DNA of 64,000 nucleotides from Protopterus annectens (Eukaryota; Chordata; Ceratodontiformes; Protopteridae), in NCBI RefSeq assembly GCF_019279795.1, contig NC_056734.1, positions 921,613 to 985,612 of the forward strand, read 5' to 3'. Below, piece after piece: positions 47,297-59,671 of this stretch. Within the stretch, counting starts at the first letter, position 1. Each line of letters starts with the position of its first letter. Below the pieces are notes generated by a model that saw nothing but the letters and a program-made list of their open reading frames with translations, had not been told where the DNA came from and searched no databases. Both the position numbers and the translations under genes were made by a program.

Positions 47297-47636
47297 TGGG
47301 TCTATATCAAAATCTTGAGGTCTGACAATATCGAACACGATATTGTCGACACGAGATTACCAAAAAAGCACAACATCGAATGTTTAAATGGAAATCTCCA
47401 TAAGGGGAGATTTTCATTTACTTCAATGTTGTGCGATCTCGGATTTGGTATATTTAAGTAGTGGGAGGTGTGGCGGGTGCAGGGGTGCTTGCCCGCCCCT
47501 GCGTAAATGCTTTAGTTTAATTTTTTTTGTTTTAGTAATTTTTTTATAACCATTCGATGGTTTAATACTTCGATGCATAAAGTTCGATCTTTATGCATTC
47601 AAAGTATTAAACCTTTGAGGTTATAATATAGACCCA
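47297..47636. mobile_element. Short hairpin-armed element, copy 3, inserted in LTR
   Basis: Ends are perfect 10-bp inverted repeats (tgggtctata at 47297-47306, complement at 47627-47636). A 6-8 bp target duplication containing agagtt lies at 47291-47296 and 47637-47642. Copy A of the LTR shows the empty site. Left arm: 10-bp stem gacaatatcg/cgatattgtc around AACA (47324-47347). Right arm: long stem 47545-47625 with apex TTCGAT. The GC-rich core and 'tatatttaagtag' (47450-47510) are in the opposite orientation to copies 1 and 2. Non-coding. Confidence 0.82.
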
Positions 47637-48285
47637 AGAGTTCAGAGATCACACAGAAATACTTAAAATAATTCAGTAGTACAGTTCTGACATAACAGAA
47701 AAACACTTAGTCTAATCTTTCTAGATTCTAGCTATCTTTAAAAGAAAACACAAGTCTAAGATAACTTATATGTGAGCAAGAGGCAGTGCTGTGAGTTGGA
47801 TGCTCAAGACAAAAATGCTTAATGCCTTCTGATTCTCTTTGTTTAAATTGCTATTGCAGTTCTGATAAACATTACATCATCTTTTTACACTTTGCTGGTG
47901 TTCCCAGGCTACACATTAACTGCATTTACAATCTTAACATCTCCCTTTTGTTATTTTGTAGCTGGTCAGGAAACAGAGCAATAAAAATACATTTGCATGT
48001 TTAAGTCTAGCAATTTAACTCTTGGTTAAAACAATAAAAATAATTTCTTCATCTAGACTTTTTGGCACCACTGTCTACTTCAAAGGGTTACCACATGCTT
48101 TACTTTGGTCAGTGGAGTGCACTGTTTCACTTTTATTCCCAGTTCCACATGTAACAGTATTTCTTTACATTTAAGACAACAAGCCTGTAGTTTACATTCA
48201 TATTTACAAATGATAGAATTATCTATAAAATTCTATCTGGCTAGGTTGGCAGCCTTCACCCTTCTCTACAAGTCGTCACACATGT

Positions 48286-49204
48286 GACTCGCTTAACAGT
48301 CAAAACATTAAAACAGCAGAATAAATAAAAAAATATCATGTGACCCTCTTGAAATATGTCATCCAGTGTGTCAACAGTAGCTCATAGCAAATAAACCACT
48401 TACAGAGTTAAGTGGCTTAATGAAGTAATCCTCTTAAAATGAGCCATCCAAAAGTTCAGTACTGCAAACACTCTTTAAAAATCTCCTTACCACTTACAGT
48501 GGTAGCTCCTTTCAGAAAGACACTTTTTACATACTAACAATAGCTGGCCACAGGCTGTTTCAGAGCCAGCAGACACTTGAAATAGGGGATATATATGCAT
48601 ACTGATGGAGACTATCAAAGTATCTAGTGACATAGAACAGGATGTGGATATCTTAAGTTCATGATTAACCTGATTTAGGGGTAGACAGACATCATTGTGC
48701 AACAGAATGTGGGTTAGCTCTTCAAGTGACCATTCTACTCTGTTTTAATGGGTAGCCATTCTAGGATCATGTAAATTAGGCAGTGAATGACAACAACCCA
48801 AACATAATTTAAATGTTTCCTTCTGCCACATTCAGAAGTTATGTCTTCTTTGTAGACTTTTCATATGTCACTTTGTAAACAAGTTATTGCACATGTTTAA
48901 TGGACACTCACAGCAAAAAGTAATGGCTGAATTAGAGCTTAACATTTATAGATATAAGGAGTGAAACAGCTCTGTCAGTTAGTGCAGATTGTTAAGTAAG
49001 AAGGGTCATCAGCATTTGTCCTACAGCAAAAAATCCTGCTGGGCCTTATTCACTTTAATGGCTTGTCTGATGCCTGGAAAACAGAAATAGAATAGACTGA
49101 GCTTATTCATAAACAATCCCAAGCAAGAAGCAGAAATGTTAAGCGTTCAATGTAATAGTATACTGCAATGTGATTTTTGCATGAACTTAAAACAGTAAAT
49201 TTAA
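48286..49204. other. No recognised feature
   Basis: Short ORFs only. A weak match between about 48920-48980 and 43415-43500 ('aacatctatagat...gaaacagctct') suggests a shared unknown repeat. Confidence 0.35.
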
Positions 49205-49211
49205 AGTGGTT

Positions 49212-49416
49212 CTTCTTCTTGTTCTTCTTTCGGCTTTTCCCAGTTAGGGGTCGCCACAGCAGAACGCCGGTCCGCAAATGATTGGTAGTAGATTTTTTTA
49301 TGGGTGCCGAGGTGCCAGCTTGATGCCCAACCTTCAGCGAAGGCACTCCCATTCTACGCATGTCTTTCGAATGCCACTCGACAGCGGGGAGGACATGCAG
49401 ACTCCACACAGACTCC
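49212..49416 (-). mobile_element. SINE, 5'-truncated, 7-bp TSD
   Basis: Tail half of the SINE type seen at 5495 (cggcttttcccagttaggg, then 'ggggaggacatgcagactccac'). The tRNA head is lacking. agtggtt flanks it at 49205-49211 and 49417-49423. Confidence 0.82.
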
Positions 49417-50139
49417 AGTGGTTGCATAGAAATAACAAAAAAGGAACTGCATAGCTCAAGGACAACACAGCTTAAAAAACTCCATTAATGATGAAAAAGG
49501 TAAATGTTTGTATAACATGGTTCTTCAGACAACATTTTGTCATTTTCTTTCAGGTGTGCATTCCATTGAAAGACCCCCTAATTTACTGACTGAAGGCAGT
49601 TTAGAATTAGAGATCTTTGTGGGACTTTATTACACTGAACACCTGAGCTATTAAATGTACTGTTCAAATGTTTTTCTGTTAGACCACATACACTGTTTAT
49701 GTTGGCAAAAATCAGCCTTTTATTTTAAATATCATACAATTAAATTGTTTTTTATAAAAGAGGGTCATGTATCAAGCACTTAGTCTTTCACTTTGGTGGA
49801 TGCAGTGGGCAGAAACCTTCAGATTAAATTTTTTTTCCCTGATGTCCTGTCTCAACCATTTCTTTGCAAGTGAATGGGATTCCCCAGTAAGAAGGGCTAT
49901 TGTTGTTGACATAACACTCTTTTCTCTAGGCATGTCAGACATACCTGAAACATTCTGATGAATGTTTTTTTTTACAATAGTCGAAAAAGTCTTGTGAAAC
50001 GAAAATTTACATAAAGATGAGGCACTGATAGTGACAGAGAAGTTACCTGTTAAAACAAAAGGAGCAAGTACACATATGCTGTACTTGAAATGTAGGAAAA
50101 GAGGCTACATTACTCATAGGTAGTTACTAGGCTTGTAGT

Positions 50140-50340
50140 CCTGGGGACCATTAAGAAACTTAGCTCAAATTCTCAGCTGCCCCCAAGCCCTATCTGGTTA
50201 AGTAGCTTGCTCAAGGACACACAGTAGCCAAATGGAGGTGAGAAAATCAAACCCTGTACCACAGAAACTACAGCTCACAGACTTAAATGTTAATTGCTAA
50301 TCCAGGTGTGAATGTTAAACATGCTGACATACTTGTGAAA
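50140..50340 (-). mobile_element. CORE-SINE/MIR-like fragment
   Basis: The reverse strand contains 'tccttgagcaagctactta', close to the conserved core phrase of MIR-type CORE-SINEs. Upstream of it is a B-box-like 'gggtttgatttt'. Old and diverged, with no target duplication visible. Confidence 0.55.
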
Positions 50341-50364
50341 ATGCAGAACCTATGCAATGTGATC

Positions 50365-51840
50365 AAATCTCTGCTAGACTGGTTGAAACTGCATTTGTTA
50401 CTGTGCGTCTACCTAATTAATTAAATTGCTTTGTTAGTGGATGGGAGGCCAAAGCAGGGTATGTTGGCCTCTGATGAGCTAGGTAATTGCTAGAAGTGTA
50501 AGTTTTGAAAGGTGTTGAGGGAAGAGTTACCCTAGGTATTGGCAAGAATGGTGTATAACCACTGGATGCCCTGGGATCCTCATTCCTCATCAGATGGTGG
50601 TAGTCCATCAACAAGAAAATGTGGGTTTGCCATAGTAGAATGTCAGATCCCCAAATAATGTACCATGGCAGAATTCTGGATAAGGATCTTCGAGCTGCAT
50701 GAGTTATAGAAATGGAGTATCATCATTGTAAATGTTTCAGGAGAGACCAAGGGTGCCAACTTAACCTCCATGGTGAAATAAAATGTAAGATTTTGCTTTC
50801 TATAAAAGCCCACCTGAGACAGTTATCATGGTTAACGGAAAACAAATGGGAAAGTATAAATTTTGGCATATAGACCCCAAATGGGGATTTCTAAACCAGA
50901 AAAATGGGCAAATGCAGTCTGAATATTCCGATCTGCCATTTTCCTCTTATTATCCTCAGTAAAGGAGTCAGAAGAGGACCTATTTCTTTAGCAAGGGGTA
51001 AGATTACAGTATAGGGATGTGGCAGAAAATATAAAACAGTAAAGGGGAAACAAAATTTTAATGGCAGATATATAACACAATAAATGTAAATGTAAACAGC
51101 GCCAAGTATGTGCCCTTAAAAAGTACTTATCTTGTACATCCCTAAGGTTTATCTGAAACATTTTCTGAATATCATAATGAATCTTGAGACCTAAATAATG
51201 AGGCAAATATTTGGTCCATCTAAAAGAGAAATTGATTGGAGCTATAGAAAGACTATGAGCTGCCAGATTAGCCAGGAACAATTCATTCCTAGGAGAATTC
51301 ACTTTTAAACCTGAAAGGAAACCAAAATCATCCAATAGTGAATATATGGCAGGTATGTCTGGAAAAGTGCTTCTGTAAGAATCACACCATCATCAGCAAA
51401 TGTCAAAGCTGTCATATGGATACCATTAGGGAACAAGCCAGAAAATGTAGAAGTGTTGTTTAGCACTCTGTTTAAGGGTTCAATAGCCAGCAGAAATAAA
51501 GCAGGTGACAAGAGGGTCCCTTAATGGGTACGTTAAGTTAGAGAAGGGTCAGAATGAAGACAATTAGTCAATAGCTTGGGGTGACAGGTATAGAGCCTGA
51601 ACAGAGTTAATAAACTGGTACAGGAATTTCATAAGTAGTACTACCAACTATATGTAGTTCCAGTGCAATGAATCAATGTGATTCTCAAAGTCAATAAACA
51701 AATCTACTGCTGGTTTAGAAAGCCATTTAGGGCCTTGAAAATAAAGCAGCTAAGAGCAAGCATGGTCTTCACTGCTTCTTTCTTTGACAAAAAAACAGTC
51801 CGAGTGTCCAGAATAAGGTTGGGGAATGAGATAAAGCCTC
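50365..51840 (-). mobile_element. L1/Tx1-type LINE relic, copy 1
   Basis: Reverse strand: S-P-A-L-F-L-L-A-I-E-P-L (motif B region, 51470-51511), T-F-A-D-D (motif C, about 51388-51405), then F-G-F-L-S-G-L-K-V-N and Y-L-G-L-K-I-H in a 115-aa open segment (50988-51335). These are L1/Tx1 RT hallmarks (the G-x-K-I/V-N after F-A-D-D). Copy 2 at 54240-56120 is clearly related. A block around 50370-50470 is repeated at 51830-51930, so the copy is rearranged. Multiple stops. Confidence 0.8.
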
Positions 51841-53040
51841 TGCTAGAGTGGCTAAAACTGCATTTGTTGCTGTACTTCTGAGAAATTAATTGAATTGCTG
51901 CATAATTGATGGGAAGCAGCAGGAGTGGATGTTGGTCCTTGGTAGCACAGTTGCCCTTGTAAAAGGGCAACACATTTGTAGGCATACGATTTGGCAAAAA
52001 AGGCTGAAGCAGTAGTGTGCATGCATGGGGAAGAAAGATATGCCATTGTTCATGTGGAAATCTGCAAGTGAGTTTGGGAAGATACTACACCTTGTAACAG
52101 TGGTATCATGCACCTAATTCCTAACATAGCACGTGGGAAGCATTTCTCTTATTTGAAAGAGTTGTGGGAAAGCAGTAGTGTTTTTGATTAACTGGGCCAT
52201 CATCTTACAGAGGTAGACTCCCAGGTTGATCAACCCACTAGCACACCTTTGTCATCCCCTGAATCTGTGGAGGAAGAATTACTGACAGTTATGAATTTTA
52301 ATAGGTTTGGATTCTGGAAGGGCCTAGGATTAGTACGAGACAGCCCTATGGAAAACTTGAGATGGGTGAGCTCAAAAGAGGAGGAAAGCCCCCACAAAGT
52401 CTCCTGAAACTAGGCAGTTGCTACCAAAAGGGAGCAAAGCTTGACAGGAACAGAAGACCAGGCTGAAATAACGAACCTTTAGAAAAAAAATAATTCCACA
52501 AAAAAGTGCACTTTAATCTCTGAGACAAGCCCGGTCACAGGAGCTCTGATAAAAAGAAACTTCAGTAGAAAAAGGAGAAGCAGGAAGGAGGCAATACATA
52601 TTGCAGAACCAAGACAGCATAAGCCTAAGGAAAGGGGGAGGGGATGACATTGAACACCAAGTTACAGACAGATGATCTGCTGATAATACTAATGAGAAAA
52701 GGGGAAGAGGCAGGATCCTCTATCATACACATGACTAGAGAAGAGATCCTTCCCTACTGGACCTTCAGGTGAAATAGCTGAACTTTAAAAAGGTCCGTCA
52801 GAAAGATGACAATTTGAATGGAACCACAGAGAGCATAACCAGGATGGTGGGTGAGGAAACGACTTCTTGTTTTTTCTTGGAATTAACAGATTACTTACTA
52901 TATACAATAACTACAGAAAAAAGAAGAAATATGTAACTGCTGTCACTCAAACCTCCAAGAAATGCAGTTATGAAGTTTACACATAGTCATGTATGGGGGT
53001 ACACCTATATATCGATGAAGCCAGGTTTTGGTGGCCATGC
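51841..53040. other. Unassigned sequence next to L1/Tx1 pieces
   Basis: Minus-strand open segments near 51852-52113 have no clear motif. 52100-53040 shows nothing I recognise. 53041-53097 is an A-rich 'aaataaataacta' simple repeat, which could be the tail of a plus-strand element. Confidence 0.4.
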
Positions 53041-53117
53041 ATAAAAAATAAATAACTAAATAAATAATAACTAAATAACTAAATAAATGAATAAAGTTTT
53101 GCAGGATGACATGAGTG

Positions 53118-53321
53118 TCAGAGAACAGCTCCAGTCTCTGGATTTAACTTCTTGTTATTCCCATGCATATAATTGAGGTGCCTATTGAACTGATACCAAA
53201 GAAAATACTTATTGATTAAGGGATCTCCATTTACGTCATAAATTATGCCCCATTTATGCCAATATGGTAAAGTTAAAACAGACAGCATGGCAGAATGGTT
53301 CAGTACTGTTTTAAAGTCCAT
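53118..53321 (-). pseudogene. L1/Tx1 ORF2 fragment
   Basis: A 67-aa open segment with W-H-K-W-G-I-I-Y-D-V and F-L-W-Y-Q-F-N. It resembles the L1-group region 'W...GI..i.DL...F...Y.l...' after the RT. Its position does not fit either neighbouring copy, so it is a separate fragment. Confidence 0.5.
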
Positions 53322-53529
53322 GTATATGAAGATTATTGATGAGGATGGTAAGAACTAAGACTAGCTTCTACCATGCCTTCTGTTTTCCATTTGAGAGAAT
53401 CCACAGGTATCAACTAGGTTCAGACCTTTTGAACTTTTATATGACAGACATCCCAGGGGGTTTTGGATATCACCAAAAGAGACATAGGAAGGGAAAAGGA
53501 CTCTGGTATACTGGAGTATTAAACTAGAT

Positions 53530-54235
53530 TCTAAATCAGATTAAAAATAGTAATGACCATGGGAGGATGGACAAGTGAATTACTGTACAAAATGGCTGCC
53601 TAGCTCAGCAGCTCCATGTCTGATGGATATTATTATTATTTTTTTTTTGTGGAGTGTGTAGTTTTAAATTACTCATACTTAGTGGACATTGTGTTTAAAA
53701 CAGATTAGAAGGCAAATTGACCTGTGTGGAGCTTTTAAATCACAAAAATGGAAGGAAATGTAACAAGATCTCACAGCATGTCTTTTTATGTCAGTTTACA
53801 AATTTTAATCAAGTGACAAACAAATAGAATTTCAAGTGCAGTAAGCTATGAATGCATGCATGATGCAATAAATACAGGCATTCCTAAAACCATAGTCAAC
53901 AACCTTAAACATAATAATTAATTGCAAATTGGAAAACAGATTATTAAATAATTCAAAAGCATATTATAAATTCATAGAATTATATACAATCAATAACTAT
54001 ACCAGTAAAATAGAAAAATATAAAGGTTAGGAAGGGGAGAAAAGAAAAAACTAAGTATGCTGGTGTCAGGTGAAGATCAAATGGCCTGGTTAAAAAATTA
54101 GTATAAGAAGTGGGTAAATATAAAGTTAAATGAAGAAAAGAAAGAAGATCTAAAAATATAAAATATATTACTAATTAATGCACTGAGTCACAGTAGAAAG
54201 CAGATATTAAAGTTTGCCATAAAAGAATAGTACCA
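53530..54235. other. No recognised feature
   Basis: AT-rich sequence without motifs. Confidence 0.4.
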
Positions 54236-54239
54236 TTAA

Positions 54240-56120
54240 GGAGTAAATGAGATCTGGGAGCTTTTGCTTCTTCTGGCTATTGGGTATATTGGATAGCTTT
54301 CCCTTTCAAGATAACCATCCAAGCACCCATAGTATCGAGACTGAATGAGGGTCCATCATCAGAGGCAGTATAGGCTATAACAACTGTGGATACCTGTAGT
54401 GGCCATAATCACCAGCAGCCATTCCTGCTATCCATAAAGGAAGAAATCCTGACCCACAAAGTTTTTTATAACAAACCAGGGAGATGCCTATGCAAGGATT
54501 AATCCAGTCCACAATTTGAACCCACAATGGAATAATAACAGTGCAGTCCCAAAACATATGAAAAACAGAAGAAGGACAAGCACATCCTTGGCCATTTCCA
54601 AGTGGTAGTATTTCCTTGGACATATTAACAAATGAGACACAATAACATTTATGAATTGCAAAAATTTACTTCTCAGAAATGTGGATTTTGCTAAGGGTTC
54701 GAATGTTCTATAAAAAAGGCACCTAAAACATCTAGAATGTGCGATTCCTAGCTTGGTAAGCCAGGATTCCACTGAGGAAATCACCTTCTTTCTTCTAATG
54801 GAAGAGAGGATATGGTAAATTGCTTACCCCTTGTAACATCCTACTAGTGTCCCTGGTTTCTGAAATCTAAGGCAGTTTAAGGTTACATTTCAGAGAGTAG
54901 ATAAGCAGGTAAAGGAATACTGTATGTGCATAGAAAACACACCTACAAAGAATCCAATGCAGGTGCAAAAAAATTCAAATGATGATGTAGGTAATTGCCA
55001 CAAATGCTGCAAGTTTTCTAAAGAGTTAAGGGATGAGTGCCCTTGGCATTGATAAGAATTTTGTATAGCTACTGTATGCCCTTGGATCCCCACTCCTCAT
55101 CAGACTGAGGTGTTCTTTCCACAAGAAAAATGGGTGTTTCCCCGGAGTGGAATGGGAGATCTCCAAATATTAAGACCATGGTAGAATTCTGGATAAGAAT
55201 CGTAAACTTCTGTAAAATGGAGACATTGTAAATGTTTAAGGAGAGACCAAGGGTATCATTTTAACCCCACAATGAGATGGAATGTGGAATCTTCCTCCCT
55301 ACAGCAGCCCACCTAGGAAGCTTATCATGCTTAAACAGTAAACAAATTGGGGAGTGTAAAAGCTTTGGCATACAGACTTCAGTCTGTGATCCCTAAAACA
55401 GAAAAATGAATAGATGCAGTTGGAACATCCTGGTCCCTCTTTTCCTTTTATTATCCCAGATAAAAGAGTCCAGAAAAGAACGTATTTCTTTAGCAAGGGG
55501 TGAGGTTGCAGAATAGGGATGTGGTGGAAAATACAAAAAAGTAAAGAAGAGAGACATTTTAATAACAGAGATGTGACCCAATAAAGATAAATGTAGTCAA
55601 TGCCAAGTATGAGCCCAAGAAAAAAAGGTATCCCATTCATCCTTCAGATTTATCTGAAGCATCTTCTGAATATCATAATGAATCTTAATACCTAAATATA
55701 AAGAGGATGATTTGATCCATTTAAATGAGAAATTGATTGGAGTTAAATATAGATATATAGAAAGAGTATGAGCTGCTAGATTAGCCAGGAACAACTCAAT
55801 CCTGGTAGAATTCACTTTTAAATCTGATGGGGAACCAAAATCATCAAAGAGTGGATATATGGCAGGCATGAATGGAAAAGGATCATCAGCAAATGTCAAA
55901 GCTGTCATATAGATACTATTAGGGTACCAGAAAATTTAGAAGGATTGTTTAGCACTCAATTTAAGGGTTCACTTGCCAGCAGAAATAAAGCAGGTAATAA
56001 GGGGAATGCTGGTGGGTACATTGAGCTAGAGAAAAAGCATTCTAAAGAAGCCCATACGCCAATAGACACGCTTGGGGTGACTGGTATAGAGCCTGAATAG
56101 AGAAAATAAACTTGTGCGGT
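54240..56120 (-). mobile_element. L1/Tx1-type LINE relic, copy 2
   Basis: Reverse strand: L-A-S-E-P-L-N (about 55960), T-A-L-T-F-A-D-D (about 55880-55908), D-L-K-V-N-S-T-R, Y-L-G-I-K-I-H-Y, H-I-S-V-I-K-M, and C-terminal H-M-F-W-D-C (about 54545-54565), the terminal Cys/His motif. Compared with copy 1, a short piece after F-A-D-D is deleted. Open segments at 55299-55640 and 55597-55908 are in different frames. Inactive. Confidence 0.82.
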
Positions 56121-56214
56121 AATCCCATATGTAGTAGTACTAACCACATATAGCTTCACTGTGTAAAAGTGACACTGACGGACAATAGAGGTATGACTGC
56201 TGAATCCTACACAA

Positions 56215-56990
56215 ATGCACTTTATAAGCACTTACACAAGTGCATGGATCGTGCTGTCCCTAACAGAACCAAGATGCTATCCTCCAAAAAAGGAAGCCAA
56301 TCTGGTGGTCCCCTGCCATAAACAAACTCTACAACAGAAGAAAGAAACTGTTGCAAAAAATAGTAAAATCCCTTGATTGGAAGAACTCTCTGGTCAGCCT
56401 CAGTAAGAAGCTGAGATCCTTCATAAAATCCTCCAAAGCTAGTTATGAAAACAAAATCGCCACTGATTCTAAAGACAACCACAAATCATTCTATAGCTAT
56501 GTCAAGAATCTCAATGGCAACACTCAGATCTGCTCTGAGTTACAGCACAATGGCACTAAGTATACAGAACCAGCTGATATTGCCAACATCCTGGCAGATA
56601 GGTTCAGTGATAACTTTACCCCCCCATCCCCTAAAGGGCCCATCTCTATACCAGAAGAATGCAAAGTTCCTGTAATCACGGCTGCACAGGTAAAAACCAC
56701 ACTCTCCAAAGCCAAGAACACAGCATCCATGGGACCTGACAACATCCCAGGCTGCATTCTACATGAACTACAGAAAGAACTGGCACCCCCACCTAAGCAC
56801 CATGTTCACTCATAGCCTCACCTCAGGCTTTGTGCCCACTGAATGGTGCACAGCAATGGTTATTCCACTCCACAATGGGGGAGCCCCCACGGTCCCTGGG
56901 AACTACCGCCCCATTAGCCTAATGAGCCTGGTCTGCAAGGCCATGGAACGTATCATCATGGAACTTATAAACAAAGACAGTAAGAGGTGC
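56215..56990 (+). mobile_element. CR1-type LINE fragment, RT N-terminal region
   Basis: An open 154-aa segment (56351-56815) carries F-Y-S-Y-V-K-N-L, then A-D-I-A-N-I-L-A-D-R-F and M-G-P-D-N-I-P-G-C-I-L. After a frameshift near 56795 it continues S-G-F-V-P-T-E-W, V-I-P-L-H-N-G-G and G-N-Y-R-P-I-S-L-M-S (56900-56935). This is the CR1 RT entry region before motif A. Both ends are missing, so it is an internal fragment. Confidence 0.85.
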
Positions 56991-57912
56991 AGGCAGTTAA
57001 CCAGAACAAACACATAAAGATTCCCAATATGAGAAGGCAGGGCTATGGAAAGCAACATAGATATACTTAGAATTACAACCTGAAAGAGCGCTATAGAAGT
57101 TCAAAGTTAGATGATTCTAGTAGGGAGAGACCCCCTTCAAAAGATAGGTGCCAGTAGAGAGAAGACTGTTAGGAGAGGTTGGTAACTTGGGGACTCTGTG
57201 TACGAAGAGGAGGAGGAAGACAGAATTGGGACCAGAAAAAAATGCTGTGAAGAAATGAGACAATGGGATGGAGAAGATATATATTGTTACAGATAGGCTC
57301 AGGACATTAATCCCGTTGATGGGTGAGGAGAACACTAGCTTGGGGAGGCAGAAATGATAGCAGAAAAGAATGGCAAGCAAGTAGCTAAGGAAGCATTTTT
57401 AATGAAGTGAGTGGTGTTTCAAAAAACTTTTAAGTAATGCTGCACTTAATTTTTTTATGTCTTTGTTTATATCTTTATACTATCCAACATGACGACTACT
57501 CATATGCAGAATGGTGCAAAGTAGATGAGCAATCTACATGGGTGAGATGTACGGAAATGAGAGCCTCTAGAATGATACGTGGTTACTGGATCATTTGAAT
57601 TAAAGGGAGTGATATATGATGCATTGTGTCTGTACATAATGGTCATATTGGATGCTGTGGGTAGCTACATACTTATGTTTAAATGAGTCAAACATTTGTA
57701 GTACAATGCCTGGGAACACATTTTGTTGGTCAATGTTCTAGTCTATTCTTTGGTATTTTCATTGCTGTTTTGTTAATAAAACTGTGTGTGAAACTTGCAA
57801 AACACAGACCTGTGATGCAAACCCAGTCGGGGCCTTGGCAGGTTAGAGCCAGTATACTTGAAAAAAGTATGAGATGGTATGGAGTGCGAATACTGCCTGC
57901 ATCAAAATATAT

Positions 57913-57915
<3 letters not shown>
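56991..57915. other. No recognised feature
   Basis: Short ORFs without motifs. Confidence 0.4.

Positions 57916-57975
<60 letters not shown>
57916..57975. repeat. (TA)n microsatellite
   Basis: A pure run of about 60 bp directly abutting a hairpin-family fragment, as at 14685-15191. Confidence 0.96.
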
Positions 57976-57977
<2 letters not shown>

Positions 57978-58096
57978 AGCCCCTTCAGAAGATCAAAAAC
58001 TCAAAAGACTGAAAATCAAAATATCTAAAACTCAAAATATCAAAAATGGAATTTGCCCTTTCTCCAGTGTTGTGCGATCTTGGAGTTCGTATATAT
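57976..58096. mobile_element. Short hairpin-armed element, copy 4 (half)
   Basis: Matches the inverted right half of copy 1 (14970-15050): 'ctaaaactcaaaatatc', 'gaatttgccc', 'tgttgtgcgatctt' and 'ggagtt.gtatat'. It stops exactly where the LTR-like copy C begins (58097), which suggests the LTR element cut or replaced the rest. Confidence 0.65.
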
Positions 58097-58442
58097 TGTG
58101 AAGTCCCTCCTCGGGCCAGTAATCAAGAAGCCTCAGTCCTCACTTCTGACATAAGTGAGGGGTGTTCATTGGAACAAAAATAGATATACACAGTATTTTC
58201 AGATGCAATTCTCTACACCGAGCACAATTTACCTTAAAGCACACAAGGAACACACTCCCATCCTGGGGCTGAGATTCCTTCTGTCTCACCAGGCCCCAAA
58301 TAAGACTCCACACTGATCACAGCTGTAGAGTTGAGTCCTCAGCTGAGTGTTCCAAGCCAAGTCCTCCACTACCCTCTCTGTGAAATCAGTGCTATGTGTC
58401 CCTGCTTCACGTAGCTGACAAACACACTCTTTGAGATTTGAT

Positions 58443-58445
<3 letters not shown>

Positions 58446-58514
<69 letters not shown>
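58446..58514. repeat. (AC)n microsatellite inside LTR-like copy C
   Basis: A pure run of about 69 bp at the same place as the tract in copy B. Confidence 0.96.
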
Positions 58515-58516
<2 letters not shown>

Positions 58517-59671
58517 GGCAAAGGCTGGCAGAGATTTACCAGCTATGCCCCATCTGCCCAGACTATAAGATAGATACTGCCACCAGAACACTCCAAAGCC
58601 AGCTATTCCAAGGCTCTTACCAGGGTATCTAATTATACTATTATTATAATTTATATTTTAGTAAAATTAATACTAATACAAATAGTAGTGTTTGACCAAT
58701 GCAGCAAGGTTTTCAGGAGTGGCCACAATGTCACCAAATAAATATAAGTACTCTCAAAGGTTAAAATATTCTCTAAAAGGCCAGCCACAATGAAAAGTTT
58801 AAATATATTTAATAATAAATAATAAAAAAAATGAAAATACTAAATATCTATTTATAATAAACACCAGAGTTATAATCACATGAAATATTAAAAATAACAC
58901 AGCTGTAAAGATTCACACAGATACAGAAAAACAATACTTAACTAATCTCACTATATTTTCCTCACTGTTCTAAAGAATTACAGTTCCCTTGTTACTTACT
59001 AAAGCAAGGCAAGATAAAGTGGACAAGTGGTCTTTGTTGTCTTTGTTGATTCCCAAAAACAGAGTACTGAGTGTCACTGTCACATTTCTCACTATTACCT
59101 AAAATAAATTCAGTGCTGTCTATAGAATAATATCACATCTGGTCATCTGACTCTAGGTCCCCCACTACCCCCTTTCTAAAAACTGAAGCAGAATGTAGCA
59201 CATATGTGTGATAATACACACACATAGATCTTTGCTAAGATGTGTTACAGCATCTGGAAGCTGTAAAACAATTTAACACATCCATTCTTCTTACAGGGCT
59301 ACTAAGCCAGGCTTCTCACAGACATTTCATCTCTGGCTGCAGTCAGAGTTGTGAGATACAATCTTTATGGCCTAAACCATGTAGTTTAATGTCAGACTAT
59401 TTTTTAAAGTTAGCTGGACTGAAGTTAACCTCTTCTCTTCCAGTATCCTCTGTTACAATATATTCATTTCAACAGTTACAATACAGTCTGACATACAGGT
59501 GTATTTCTTTTCTGTCCAGCAGGATCCCCCTGTTGGTACATTTTTTAACATGAGCAACTTTACAAATATATTTTCAACACAAGCACCTGTACAAATCAGT
59601 TTGATATACAAATGACATATAATTCTTTATAAAACTTCAGGTAGCTATGCTGGCATATGTTACACATCCAC

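Larger units (their letters stand above)
46568..48280 (+). mobile_element. Solo LTR, copy B, with 5-bp TSD
   Basis: Starts TGTGACTCCC and ends GTCGTCACA, giving 5-bp inverted ends (TGTGA/TCACA) of the TG...CA type. It is flanked by catgt at 46563-46567 and 48281-48285. Length about 1.7 kb, including a 340-bp later insertion (47297-47636) and an (AC)n tract. No coding region lies inside. Related copies are at 19290-20610 (inverted), 41580-42420 and 58097-60429. The ends and 5-bp duplication fit an LTR left after recombination. Gypsy or ERV type cannot be decided without an internal region. Confidence 0.82.
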
